A program made the translations under genes and the position numbers. Of a stretch of 64,000 bases of DNA, positions 25,401 to 34,115 are shown in pieces (the first letter of the stretch is position 1; every line of letters starts with the position of its first letter). The notes under the pieces were generated by a model, which saw only the letters and a list, made by a program, of their open reading frames with translations, did no database searches and was not told where the DNA came from. The stretch is from contig CAZVFX010000026.1 of NCBI GenBank assembly GCA_964626565.1, positions 1 to 64,000 of the forward strand, given 5' to 3'. This stretch comes from CAZVFX01 sp964626565. GTDB taxonomy: Bacteria > Myxococcota_A > UBA9042 > CAIXZC01.

Positions 25401-26615
25401 ATGCGGTTGTACCATTTTTTTTCAACTTTTTTGCTCCCGCTCCTGATTTCGTGCAGTTCGGGCGGGGACCCGTCAGTGCTGGAAACCGACACCTCAGGTC
25501 CCGGCAATTCCGACAAGGTGTCGTCGGCGACCGACACCGGTGGAAACATCCCGGAGCCCAGCAACGTGGCGGTGGAAACGGAGTGGGTGGAGGCGTCGGG
25601 CAACCAGATCTTTGTTCAGTACTACAGCCCCATACATTGCACCAAGGACACTCCTTGCCCCGGGCTGGTTCTGGTTCCGGACAAGCTCAACGCAGGGGTT
25701 GACGAGTTCTCCTGCTGCGGGGCCAAGCTGGCCGCGGCGCTGGACCTGACCGTGATCACCTACAACCCGCCGGGAAGAGGCGTTGAAGGCGAAAAGAGCA
25801 CAGGCGAAGAGGACTACGGCGGGAGAGACGGCCAGGACATGTTGAAGGATGTGGCGAATGCCATGCGCAAACGCCTGTTCGTCGACCAGACCAACTTCGG
25901 AATCGTGTCGCTGGGCAACGGCGTAGCAGATGCATCGGGCGCGCTGGCCCGCTTCCATGCCACTTCATTGGATTTCGTCGGCTACTACATCGACATAGAA
26001 GGTCCCACCAACCGTTGCTTCATCACCCAGTCGCCCTTTTTCGTCAGCGACGAAGGGTGGTACATCAACGCAGACGGACCCGGGGTATCGACTACCAGAT
26101 GTGACTTCGACTTCAACAAGAGATCGTTAAAATTCCCCGCGGGAACCAGCTCCGACGGCAAAGGCACCGATGGCACGCCCAACAGCTACATCTGCCATCA
26201 GAACGCGCCCATCATCAAGGAAACGGGCAACTTGTGCGATGAGGACCTCTGGTGGAATGAGCGGGAGGCCAAGCACTATCTACAGAAACTGGACCTGCCT
26301 TACCTTCGGCTGCAGTTCAAGTACGACCACGAGCAACCCACACGCTATGCGGCCAGGGAGGCTTTGCGCTGGCTCACCATTGCACCGACCGATGAGTACC
26401 AACTGAACAGCGTCACGGAAGGCAGCAACCTCATGGGTTACAGCGAGGATGAAGTGCTGGCTTTGGGCGCCTACCTCGATTTCGGCAACGCAGGCAACGG
26501 CTTCGGCATCTCCCTGTTCGACGCCACCGGGGAGTTCAAGAAGATGTCGAAGACTGCGCTGCTGGTGAGTGTGTTGCCCCAGTACGTGAAGAAGATGCAG
26601 AAGAAGATCCCATGA
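25401..26615 (+). CDS. Lipoprotein, possible alpha/beta-hydrolase-like fold
   Basis: From ATG 25401 (the in-frame region before it lies in dprA) the protein has 404 residues, with a signal ending FLLPLLISC. A Ser/Thr/Gly-rich linker follows. The body has hydrolase-like phrases: PCPGLVLVPDKLNAG, LTVITYNPPGRGVEG, and a turn IVSLGNGVADA where a nucleophile elbow would sit, though a normal GxSxG is absent. Several Cys pairs (SCCGAK, NLCDEDLWW) suggest disulfides. I do not recognise a characterised family. Its stop overlaps the start of the ceramidase-like gene (ATGA), suggesting joint action. Confidence 0.7.
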   Translation: MRLYHFFSTFLLPLLISCSSGGDPSVLETDTSGPGNSDKVSSATDTGGNIPEPSNVAVETEWVEASGNQIFVQYYSPIHCTKDTPCPGLVLVPDKLNAGVDEFSCCGAKLAAALDLTVITYNPPGRGVEGEKSTGEEDYGGRDGQDMLKDVANAMRKRLFVDQTNFGIVSLGNGVADASGALARFHATSLDFVGYYIDIEGPTNRCFITQSPFFVSDEGWYINADGPGVSTTRCDFDFNKRSLKFPAGTSSDGKGTDGTPNSYICHQNAPIIKETGNLCDEDLWWNEREAKHYLQKLDLPYLRLQFKYDHEQPTRYAAREALRWLTIAPTDEYQLNSVTEGSNLMGYSEDEVLALGAYLDFGNAGNGFGISLFDATGEFKKMSKTALLVSVLPQYVKKMQKKIP

Positions 26616-27859
26616 GCAAAAGCCTCTACATCGGCTATGGCCGCGACGACTTTTCGCTGACTCTGCCCTTCCCCATGGCAGGCATCACCAGTTTCAAGGA
26701 GCGCCTCGCCGGCTGGCAGCGAGACCCGTTGGGTGCGACCGCGGTGGTCTTGCGGACCGGAGGCCGCAAGCTCGCCCTCATCGGCATAGATCTGTTGATC
26801 ATAGATGAGGAGTTGTATCAGCGAATCTTGGAACAGGCGGCGACCCTGGGTATCGAAGGCGTCTTCATCAACGCGTCCCACACCCACTCCAGCGTTGGCG
26901 GGTATGTAGACCGCCCGGGGGCGTCTTATTTCATGGGCGGCTTTGAGGAGTCTCGCCGGCAGCAGATCATCGATTCCGCGGTGGCCGCAATGGAACAGGC
27001 CCTGGGTGAGATGAGCCAGGTGGAGGAGTTGGTGCGAGGCGCAGCCACGGTCCCGGGCCTCACCATGAACCGGCGGGTGACTGCGGGCGCCACGGACGAC
27101 CGGGTGGCGGTGGTGCTGGCGCGCCGCAAAAAGGGAAAGCCGGTGCTCATCTACTCGGCGGCCGGGCACCCGGTGTCGGCAGCCTTCATCGAGTTGGATG
27201 CAGCCAGCGCGGACGTGCCTGGTGAGGCGACGGCCAGGCTGGCGAGGAAGGGGTACGCACCGCTGTATCTGTCCGGCCCGCTGGGCGGACTCAACCTGCT
27301 CTTTCCCGAATCGACGACGAGACTCGAGACCCATCTGCCGTTGATTGGCGGCCTCATTGAGCGGGGAGTCGAAGAGGCGATAGCCGCCGCGACCCCGGTG
27401 GCCGCACCCACGCTGGCCATTGACGTGGCGCCCCTGGATTTTGAGCTTGCCTTCCCGCCGCTGGTGAAACCTGGCCTCAAGGTGGCCGCACTGTCCCTGG
27501 TATCTGCCGGCATCGGACACCTCTATTCGCGCCTGCTGGCGTACTCCGGCATGACTGCACCGGTCACCGTCCTTCGCCTGGGCGACGTCGCGTTCATCGG
27601 CATGCCCGCCGACTTCGGCGTGGTGGCCGCGCTGGATCTCAGAGACCGTCTCGCGGCCGAAACCACTCCGTTCTCCATCGTCACTTCCCACACCAACGGC
27701 TATGCCGGATACACGCACCTGCCCCACGAGTACGAGTGGACCCCGGACGCGGAGCGGGAAGTATTCCTGTACGAAAACGCCATGAGTTGGTTCGGCCCGG
27801 ACGTCGCGGCAAGGCTCAACGACGCCGCACTGGACCTGTGCCGGAAACCGACGGGCTAG
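26612..27859 (+). CDS. Neutral/alkaline ceramidase-like protein
   Basis: The 415-residue protein resembles the N-terminal catalytic domain of neutral ceramidases. It opens with IGYGRDDFSLTLPFPMAG. It has a metal-binding NASHTHSSVGGY motif, SAAGHPVSA, and later SHTNGYAGYTHLPHEYEW. That family hydrolyses ceramide to sphingosine and fatty acid using a zinc site. It has no signal peptide and lacks the C-terminal Ig-like domain of classical enzymes. It is coupled by ATGA to the lipoprotein gene upstream. Substrate is uncertain. Confidence 0.75.
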   Translation: MSKSLYIGYGRDDFSLTLPFPMAGITSFKERLAGWQRDPLGATAVVLRTGGRKLALIGIDLLIIDEELYQRILEQAATLGIEGVFINASHTHSSVGGYVDRPGASYFMGGFEESRRQQIIDSAVAAMEQALGEMSQVEELVRGAATVPGLTMNRRVTAGATDDRVAVVLARRKKGKPVLIYSAAGHPVSAAFIELDAASADVPGEATARLARKGYAPLYLSGPLGGLNLLFPESTTRLETHLPLIGGLIERGVEEAIAAATPVAAPTLAIDVAPLDFELAFPPLVKPGLKVAALSLVSAGIGHLYSRLLAYSGMTAPVTVLRLGDVAFIGMPADFGVVAALDLRDRLAAETTPFSIVTSHTNGYAGYTHLPHEYEWTPDAEREVFLYENAMSWFGPDVAARLNDAALDLCRKPTG

Positions 27860-27889
27860 ATTGCAGAAGAATCAGGAAACAAGACGCTA

Positions 27890-29248
27890 CTAAACAACGC
27901 CCTGGTCGAGCATGGCGTCGGCGACTTTCACGAAGCCGCCGATGTTGGCGCCGTCGACGTAGTTGATGTAATTACCCTGGGTGCCGTACTGGACGCACTG
28001 CTCGTGGACTGCCTTCATGATGTTATGCAGCCGCTGATCCACCTCTTCCCTGGTCCAACTCAGGCGCAGGGCGTTCTGGCTCATCTCGAGACCGGAAACC
28101 GCCACGCCGCCGGCGTTGGCCGCCTTGCCCGGGCCGAACAGAAGCTTGTTTTCCAGGAACACGTTCACCGCGTCGGCGGTGCTGGGCATGTTGGCGCCCT
28201 CGCTCACAACCTGTACACCATTATTGACCAGGTTCTGGGCGTCGTTGGCGTTGATTTCGTTCTGCGTCGCGCTGGGTACGGCGACGTCGGCCTGATGGCT
28301 CCACAACGGGTTGTAGTTGAGACTCCGGTCAACCGCGGTGTAGATGGCTGAGGGATACTTGTCAGCGTATTCTTTGATCCGGCCGCGGTGGACGTTCTTC
28401 AACTCCTTAATGTACTCCAGCTTCTCCCGGTCAATGCCCGTCTCATCATAGATGTAACCGCCGGAATCGGATGCCGTGACCGGCCTGGCGCCGAGGTCGA
28501 TCAACTTTTCGATGGCGAACTGAGCGACGTTGCCCGACCCGGAAACCAGGCCGGTCTTGCCTTCGAGGGTGGAGTTCCGGGTCTTCATCATTTCGGCTGC
28601 AAAATACACCGCACCATACCCGGTTGCCTCGGGGCGGATCAGACTGCCGCCCCAGGTCCGGCCTTTGCCGGTGAGTACGCCCGTGAACTCGTTGCTCAGC
28701 TTCTTGTACTGGCCGAACAGGTAGCCTATCTCGCGGCCGCCCACGCCGATATCGCCGGCGGGCACGTCGGTGTCCGCGCCGATGTGCCGGTACAGTTCGC
28801 TCATGAAAGCCTGGCAGAAGTGCATTACTTCGTTGTCTGACTTGCCTTTGGGGTCGAAATCGGAGCCGCCCTTGCCGCCACCCATGGGCAACGTGGTCAG
28901 CGAATTCTTGAATACCTGCTCAAACGCAAGGAACTTCAGGATGCCGAGGTCCACTGACGGGTGGAAGCGCAGCCCACCTTTGTACGGGCCGATGGCGCTG
29001 TTCATCTCGATTCGGATACCACGGTTGAGTTGGGTTTCGCCGCTGTCATCCACCCACGGCACACGGAACATGATGACTCGCTCCGGCTCGCAGATCCGTT
29101 CGAGGATCTTGGCCTTCTTGTAATGCGGATTCTTGTCAAGGAAGGGTACGAGGGACTCAACAACCTCCTCAACTGCCTGGTGGAACGCCGGTTCAGCCGG
29201 GTTCTTTGCGGTCAGTTTGTTCATGAATTCGGAAACAGCGTTGGACAT
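27890..29248 (-). CDS. gdhA: NADP-type glutamate dehydrogenase
   Basis: The 452-residue enzyme matches hexameric bacterial glutamate dehydrogenases in length and sequence. It has GPYKGGLRFHPSVDL, LPMGGGKGGSDFDPKGKSD with catalytic lysines, VPAGDIGVGGREIGY, and the Rossmann turn VSGSGNVAQFA. It converts 2-oxoglutarate and ammonium to glutamate. I choose ATG 29248 because GGGAGG lies 6 nt upstream; an in-frame start 13 codons earlier has no such site. A promoter is visible upstream. Confidence 0.96.
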   Translation of the reverse strand: MSNAVSEFMNKLTAKNPAEPAFHQAVEEVVESLVPFLDKNPHYKKAKILERICEPERVIMFRVPWVDDSGETQLNRGIRIEMNSAIGPYKGGLRFHPSVDLGILKFLAFEQVFKNSLTTLPMGGGKGGSDFDPKGKSDNEVMHFCQAFMSELYRHIGADTDVPAGDIGVGGREIGYLFGQYKKLSNEFTGVLTGKGRTWGGSLIRPEATGYGAVYFAAEMMKTRNSTLEGKTGLVSGSGNVAQFAIEKLIDLGARPVTASDSGGYIYDETGIDREKLEYIKELKNVHRGRIKEYADKYPSAIYTAVDRSLNYNPLWSHQADVAVPSATQNEINANDAQNLVNNGVQVVSEGANMPSTADAVNVFLENKLLFGPGKAANAGGVAVSGLEMSQNALRLSWTREEVDQRLHNIMKAVHEQCVQYGTQGNYINYVDGANIGGFVKVADAMLDQGVV

Positions 29249-29306
29249 GTGCAACCTCCCAGAATTGCTGCGTATTTTCAATGGCAAAAAGGTGCATCAC
29301 CGACGC

Positions 29307-29334
29307 ATCATACGAAACTAAGGGTAATTTGCAA
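29307..29334 (-). promoter_or_regulatory. Candidate gdhA promoter
   Basis: On the minus strand, TTGCAA (29329-29334) and TATGAT (29307-29312) are 16 nt apart, about 60 nt before the gdhA start, in an AT-rich patch. The remainder of the 267-nt divergent gap up to 29515 shows no further assignable element. Confidence 0.5.
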
Positions 29335-29515
29335 ACGAAATACTGGGGTGACCACTAGTTTTAATTTATTCCCGGGACGCACCCGCCCACAGACCCCCTA
29401 ATCGTCGGGCGGTTGCACTACCGGATATCCCCGTTTTATGATCCCCTGGCGGGTGGTGAGGCTGTGGAAAGAGGAGGCAGAGTGTGTTAGAGGAATCCCC
29501 GGGAGGTGGTTGACG

Positions 29516-31855
29516 ATGCTAAAACGGAAGGGACCCGCAACCGCGGCAACGACGGCTCTGGCAGTACTGATGCTGACCGGTGGGTGCGGCGACTCGCCCG
29601 CGGGTCACGACTACCACGGTGGCCCAGCCGAAGTGGTGGAAACAGACTCGTGGAAGGTACCCGACCTGCCGGCTCCCGACGCGCCCGGAAAACCGGACGT
29701 CCTCGCGGACCTGGCCGATTCTACCTCCGAAACGGAAGCTCCTCCGGAGACGGTGGGCGACCAGCTCACCACCGTCGACAGGTTGCGGGAATGCAAGGCG
29801 CTGTTCTCGTTCGCTCCGCCAGACGGCTCAGCCGTATTTGTGGCCGGCGAGTTCACCGATTGGGCCGACGGTGAGGTCCCGTTGGCGGATGACGACGGAG
29901 ACGGCAACTGGGAGTTGGAGCTGGACCTGGCTGCATACCCGCCCGGCAGTTACGGATACAAGTTCCACACCGCGGCTGACGGTTGGTTCCTCGATACGTC
30001 CAATCCGCTGGCCAAGTGGGTGGATGGGGTGGAGAATTCCAAGCTGGTGGTCCCCGATTGTAATCTCCCTGAGTTGAAGTTGGCTGAGGCCCATGTCGAT
30101 CCAGCGGCAGGAACGCTCACCGCGTTCGTTGAAGTGTTCAACTCCCCGGCCAGTACGGGCCTCAAGGCCGGAACCGCATCCCTGCTGGTGAACGGCGAAC
30201 CCCATGAGTCCGGATTTGACCCCGAGACCGGGGTCTTCGAGGTCGAGTTGACAGGTCTGGAAGACAACACCAAAGTGACCCTTGCCTTTGCGCTGGAGAA
30301 CGAGTTCGGGGAGGGTAAGAAATATCTGCCTTTCTGGTTGTCTTCCGACGATTGGAGTTGGGCGGATGCGGCCATCTACTTCGCCTTCACCGACCGCTTC
30401 GCCAACGGCGACGCAGCTAATGACGCACCTGCCCAATGCACCGAGACGGATGCCACCAACTGGTCCGGCGGCGACTTCGCAGGAATCACCGAGAAACTGG
30501 AAGAGGGATATTTCACCGCGCTGGGCATAGATGTGCTGTGGTTGAGCCCCGTCATCGATAATCCCAACGGCTGCGTGACAGGAACCATCCCCGGTGTTGT
30601 CTACACCTCCTACCACGGCTACTTTCCCCTCGACATCAGCGCCACGGAAGAGCATTTCGGCACCATGGCCGAGTTGAAAGAGCTGGTCAGCGCAGCCCAT
30701 GCCCGCGGCATTAAGGTGATCGTCGACTTCGTGGCCAACCACGTGCACGAGGATTGCCCGTTCTGGACAGAGCATTCCGGGGACGGATGGTTCCACGAAT
30801 TCTACCCGTGCGAACCGGCCTGGGACAAGCTCATCGAATGCTGGTTCCAACCCTATCTCCCCGACCTGGACTACACCAATGACGACGTGGTGGAGGTGAT
30901 GACCGACAACGCGATCTACTGGATTACGGAAACCGGCATCGATGGTTTTCGGGTAGATGCAGTGAAGCACATGGTGCACAACTTCATGAGGACGCTCAGG
31001 TGGAAGATCGCGCGGGAAGTGGAGACCACGGGTGTGCCGTTCTACATGGTAGGCGAGACATTCACCGGGGATTGGGGCGGCGGCGCGGGTTCAGCAGAAT
31101 TGGCCATCAAGGAGTATATAGGCCCCTGGGAACTCAACGGCCAGTTCGACTTTCCGTTCTACTGGCAGATCCTCAGAGCGGTCGCCCGGGACGAAGGAGA
31201 TTTTGGCGACCTCTTCTCATTCATCAAGGAGAGCGAGGGGTACTATGGTCCGGACGCACTGATGGTGAGCTTCATCGGCAACCACGACGTGCCGAGATTT
31301 GTTTCCCATGCTGCGGGACAAATTGCCGACGCCTGGGGCAACGGCTCCAAGGAGCAGGGGTTGAACACGCCTCCGCCCCAGCCGGTAGACGCGGAGCCGT
31401 ATCTGCGGCTCCGGCTGGCGTTGGGGTTGATGTTCGCACTGCCGCAAATTCCTCTGATCTACTACGGCGACGAAATCGGTCTGGCCGGAGCCGGGGATCC
31501 GGACAACCGCCGCACGATGGCGTTTACCGGGTTGTCCCAGCATCAGGAAGGGATCCTCAAATGGACTGGTGAAGTTGGCGATGCTCGCAGGCAGTTGGCG
31601 CCGCTGAGGCGCGGCACGCTGGAGGGAATCGAAACCAGCCCCGACTTCCTCGCCTTCAGGCGCGACTACGAGGGTCAGGCGGTAATCGTGGCGGCAAATC
31701 GCACGGCGCAGCCCTTTGCCGGCAGCCTGGCCCTGCCTTCCGAAGAGGGCAAGAATCTCGTCGATTATCTTACCGACAAGAAGTTCGTGGTGGATGGAGG
31801 CGAAGCAGACATCGAGCTCCCCGCATTTGGCCTTTCACTCTTAGTTGTTGAGTAA
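29516..31855 (+). CDS. Secreted GH13 alpha-amylase-family lipoprotein with CBM48-like domain
   Basis: The 779-residue protein has a signal ending TGGC and an acidic linker. A CBM48/glycogen-binding-like domain (about 95-180; VFVAGEFTDWADGEVPL) and an extra beta domain precede the GH13 barrel. All four GH13 regions are present: DFVANH (404-409), GFRVDAVKH with nucleophile Asp481, VGETF with acid/base Glu514, and NHD (589-591). It should cleave alpha-glucans outside the cytoplasm. I choose ATG 29516 since GGGAGG precedes it and the signal peptide follows. The Ser/Thr kinase gene begins 29 nt downstream. Confidence 0.92.
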   Translation: MLKRKGPATAATTALAVLMLTGGCGDSPAGHDYHGGPAEVVETDSWKVPDLPAPDAPGKPDVLADLADSTSETEAPPETVGDQLTTVDRLRECKALFSFAPPDGSAVFVAGEFTDWADGEVPLADDDGDGNWELELDLAAYPPGSYGYKFHTAADGWFLDTSNPLAKWVDGVENSKLVVPDCNLPELKLAEAHVDPAAGTLTAFVEVFNSPASTGLKAGTASLLVNGEPHESGFDPETGVFEVELTGLEDNTKVTLAFALENEFGEGKKYLPFWLSSDDWSWADAAIYFAFTDRFANGDAANDAPAQCTETDATNWSGGDFAGITEKLEEGYFTALGIDVLWLSPVIDNPNGCVTGTIPGVVYTSYHGYFPLDISATEEHFGTMAELKELVSAAHARGIKVIVDFVANHVHEDCPFWTEHSGDGWFHEFYPCEPAWDKLIECWFQPYLPDLDYTNDDVVEVMTDNAIYWITETGIDGFRVDAVKHMVHNFMRTLRWKIAREVETTGVPFYMVGETFTGDWGGGAGSAELAIKEYIGPWELNGQFDFPFYWQILRAVARDEGDFGDLFSFIKESEGYYGPDALMVSFIGNHDVPRFVSHAAGQIADAWGNGSKEQGLNTPPPQPVDAEPYLRLRLALGLMFALPQIPLIYYGDEIGLAGAGDPDNRRTMAFTGLSQHQEGILKWTGEVGDARRQLAPLRRGTLEGIETSPDFLAFRRDYEGQAVIVAANRTAQPFAGSLALPSEEGKNLVDYLTDKKFVVDGGEADIELPAFGLSLLVVE

Positions 31856-31884
31856 TTGGCCGTGATGTGCACAAAATAGGGACC

Positions 31885-33990
31885 ATGAGCGATACACCGC
31901 AGAAGTTCGGCAAGTACACGCTGCTCGAGAGGATCACTACCGGGGGAATGGCCGAGGTGTTTCGGGGGATGCTCGCGGGTTCAGAGGGCTTTCGCCGGCA
32001 GGTCGCGATTAAGAAGATTCTGCCCTGGTACTCCGACCTCCCGGACTTTCGCAAGATGTTTGTCGACGAAGCTTCCATCGCCGCTCGCCTTAATCACGCC
32101 AACATCGCACAGATCTACGAGTACGACCTGGTGGACGACGTGCCGTACATCGCCATGGAGTTTGTCGAGGGTAAGGACATCAAGTCGATCCTGACCAAGT
32201 GCGTGGAAGAGGACAGGGTCATCCCCTATCCCATTGCGGTCTTCATCGCGGCGGAAGCGGCAAAAGCTCTTTTTTACGTCCACTCCCGTAGGGAAGCCAG
32301 CCGCCCCCTCAACATCGTACACCGCGATGTGAGCCCCCAGAACATCATGTTGAGCCACTTCGGCGAAGTGAAGCTGGTGGATTTCGGCATCGCCCATGCA
32401 GTAAAACGACGTGCGGCGACTCAGGCGGGTGTCGTGAAGGGGAAATACTCGTACATGTCCCCTGAGCAGGTGATGGGTAAGCCGCTGGACCATCGCACCG
32501 ATGTGTTTTCCTTGGGCGTCGTGCTGTGGGAGATGCTCACCGTACGGCGTTTGTTCACCGGCCAGAACGAAGCGGACACCATCGGCAACGTACTGAAAAC
32601 CCGGGTTGAGCAACCTCACAAAGTTGCTCCCGGTGTGCCTCCGAAACTGTCGGCCATCGTGATGCGGGCGTTGGCGAGAGACCGGCACGATCGGTACCCG
32701 ACCATGCTCGCTTTTTACGAGGAATTGTCGCGCTTCCTCTTCGAAACGGGCAGCTTCCCAGACGTAAGCGCGGTGGGTGATTTCGTCCAGGAACTCTTTC
32801 CGGAAGAGATGGAGCGCCTGGTGCAAGGAGAGCACCTGACCTTTGACGAGGAGGCGCTGGCGGACACCGACCCGGCTCCCGCCGATGCGGAGGGCGAGCC
32901 GGTTTCTTTTCCCGAGCCCGAGGTCGAAGACGAGACGGCCACAGAGCCCGCGCCCCGGCTGCTTCCGTCGTCACGCCGGAAGTTGATAACTTTCCGCGGT
33001 CTGGCCACCGCGGCCGGGACCCTCGTCGCTCTGGCCGCTGTCGTTCTGCTGATCTACTTCGCCCTGATATTTACGGGCAAAATCGATCCGGCAGGCGAAC
33101 CGCGGGGAAGGCCTGAGGCCAAAACGGTGGCCGCAGCCGACCTCAAGACGGAAGAGACCGGGCCCACAGCTATCAACGCGGCGGCTCCGGACATTGTAGC
33201 TAAGGAACCGGAGGTCGAAGTCCAGCCGGCCGAGGTCATTGCCACCGCTGCGGTGGTGGCGGATGTGGAGGCTGCGCCCCTGGCCGACCTGAAGCCCCCG
33301 GGCCTCACCGTTACCATAGTCACCGAGCCTCCGGGGCCTCGCGTCCGCATCAACGACAACGCCTACGCCCAGGGCGAGATATTCCTCGAGGGAACGAGCG
33401 AAGGGGAGGAGTTGACCGTCCACATTCACGACGGCAGATTCAAGGATATTGATGACAAACTCGTAGCCACGGCAGGACTGGAGAAAATCTACACTTTCGA
33501 AGCCCGGAAGGCCTACCTTGAGTTAAAGGTTGTTCCCGACGACTCGCAGATCACCATCAACGGCAAGAAACAGCCCCGCCATCCCCGAGGCAGTTACGGC
33601 TACACCGGTACGTTGGGTGAAGACGTCGTCGTGTCCGCAACCCGGGGCTATTATTTCCCCCGGGAAGAGACCTACACGCTAAAAGCGGGCCCTGGTGACG
33701 ACGGCCACAACACCCGCACCTTGAGGCTCAAGCCCAAACCTTCGGGCAGCGGCAAGGAGACCGACCCCGGACGGCAGGACCAGGGGATCGTCCAGCTCCA
33801 GGCCAACCCTTGGGCAGAAGTCTGGTACAAGGACAAGAAACTGGCCGACACCACCCCGTTCAAAAAAGCCTGGCCGGTAGGCACCTACACGTTCGAGTTG
33901 AGACACATCGACTCCGTCCACAAGTGCAAGGTGACCGTCGTCCAGGGCCGCAGGGCCAAATGCCGCCACGATTTTTTACCTGTCGACTAG
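31885..33990 (+). CDS. Membrane Ser/Thr protein kinase with extracytoplasmic PEGA-like repeats
   Basis: The 701-residue protein has an N-terminal Hanks-type kinase domain: a Gly-rich loop TGGMAEVF, Lys43 in VAIKK, HRD at 146-148 with PQN following, and DFG at 166-168. An acidic linker and a TM helix at about 371-393 follow. The outer region contains PEGA-like beta repeats (VTIVTEPPGPRVRIN; IVQLQANPWAEVWYKDK). This layout is typical of myxobacterial-type kinases. ATG 31885 is preferred over a GTG six codons upstream, since the kinase N-terminus normally begins a few residues before the Gly loop. Cotranscription with the amylase gene is likely. Confidence 0.9.
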   Translation: MSDTPQKFGKYTLLERITTGGMAEVFRGMLAGSEGFRRQVAIKKILPWYSDLPDFRKMFVDEASIAARLNHANIAQIYEYDLVDDVPYIAMEFVEGKDIKSILTKCVEEDRVIPYPIAVFIAAEAAKALFYVHSRREASRPLNIVHRDVSPQNIMLSHFGEVKLVDFGIAHAVKRRAATQAGVVKGKYSYMSPEQVMGKPLDHRTDVFSLGVVLWEMLTVRRLFTGQNEADTIGNVLKTRVEQPHKVAPGVPPKLSAIVMRALARDRHDRYPTMLAFYEELSRFLFETGSFPDVSAVGDFVQELFPEEMERLVQGEHLTFDEEALADTDPAPADAEGEPVSFPEPEVEDETATEPAPRLLPSSRRKLITFRGLATAAGTLVALAAVVLLIYFALIFTGKIDPAGEPRGRPEAKTVAAADLKTEETGPTAINAAAPDIVAKEPEVEVQPAEVIATAAVVADVEAAPLADLKPPGLTVTIVTEPPGPRVRINDNAYAQGEIFLEGTSEGEELTVHIHDGRFKDIDDKLVATAGLEKIYTFEARKAYLELKVVPDDSQITINGKKQPRHPRGSYGYTGTLGEDVVVSATRGYYFPREETYTLKAGPGDDGHNTRTLRLKPKPSGSGKETDPGRQDQGIVQLQANPWAEVWYKDKKLADTTPFKKAWPVGTYTFELRHIDSVHKCKVTVVQGRRAKCRHDFLPVD

Positions 33991-34003
33991 GTCAAAACAA
34001 CCC

Positions 34004-34032
34004 TTGACAGCAGTTTTGCCCTCCGGTATACA
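34004..34032 (+). promoter_or_regulatory. Strong sigma-70-type promoter
   Basis: Consensus -35 TTGACA (34004-34009) and -10 TATACA (34027-34032) are 17 nt apart, with a roughly 80-nt leader before the lipoprotein gene at 34116. This is the best-matching promoter in the window. Confidence 0.75.
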
Positions 34033-34115
34033 GCCCTGCTCTGTACATGTTTACGGACAAAAGAATGTGCGCGGGGGAGGCCCTTCGCCACTGATGGAAT
34101 TTGAGGAGGAGAAAG

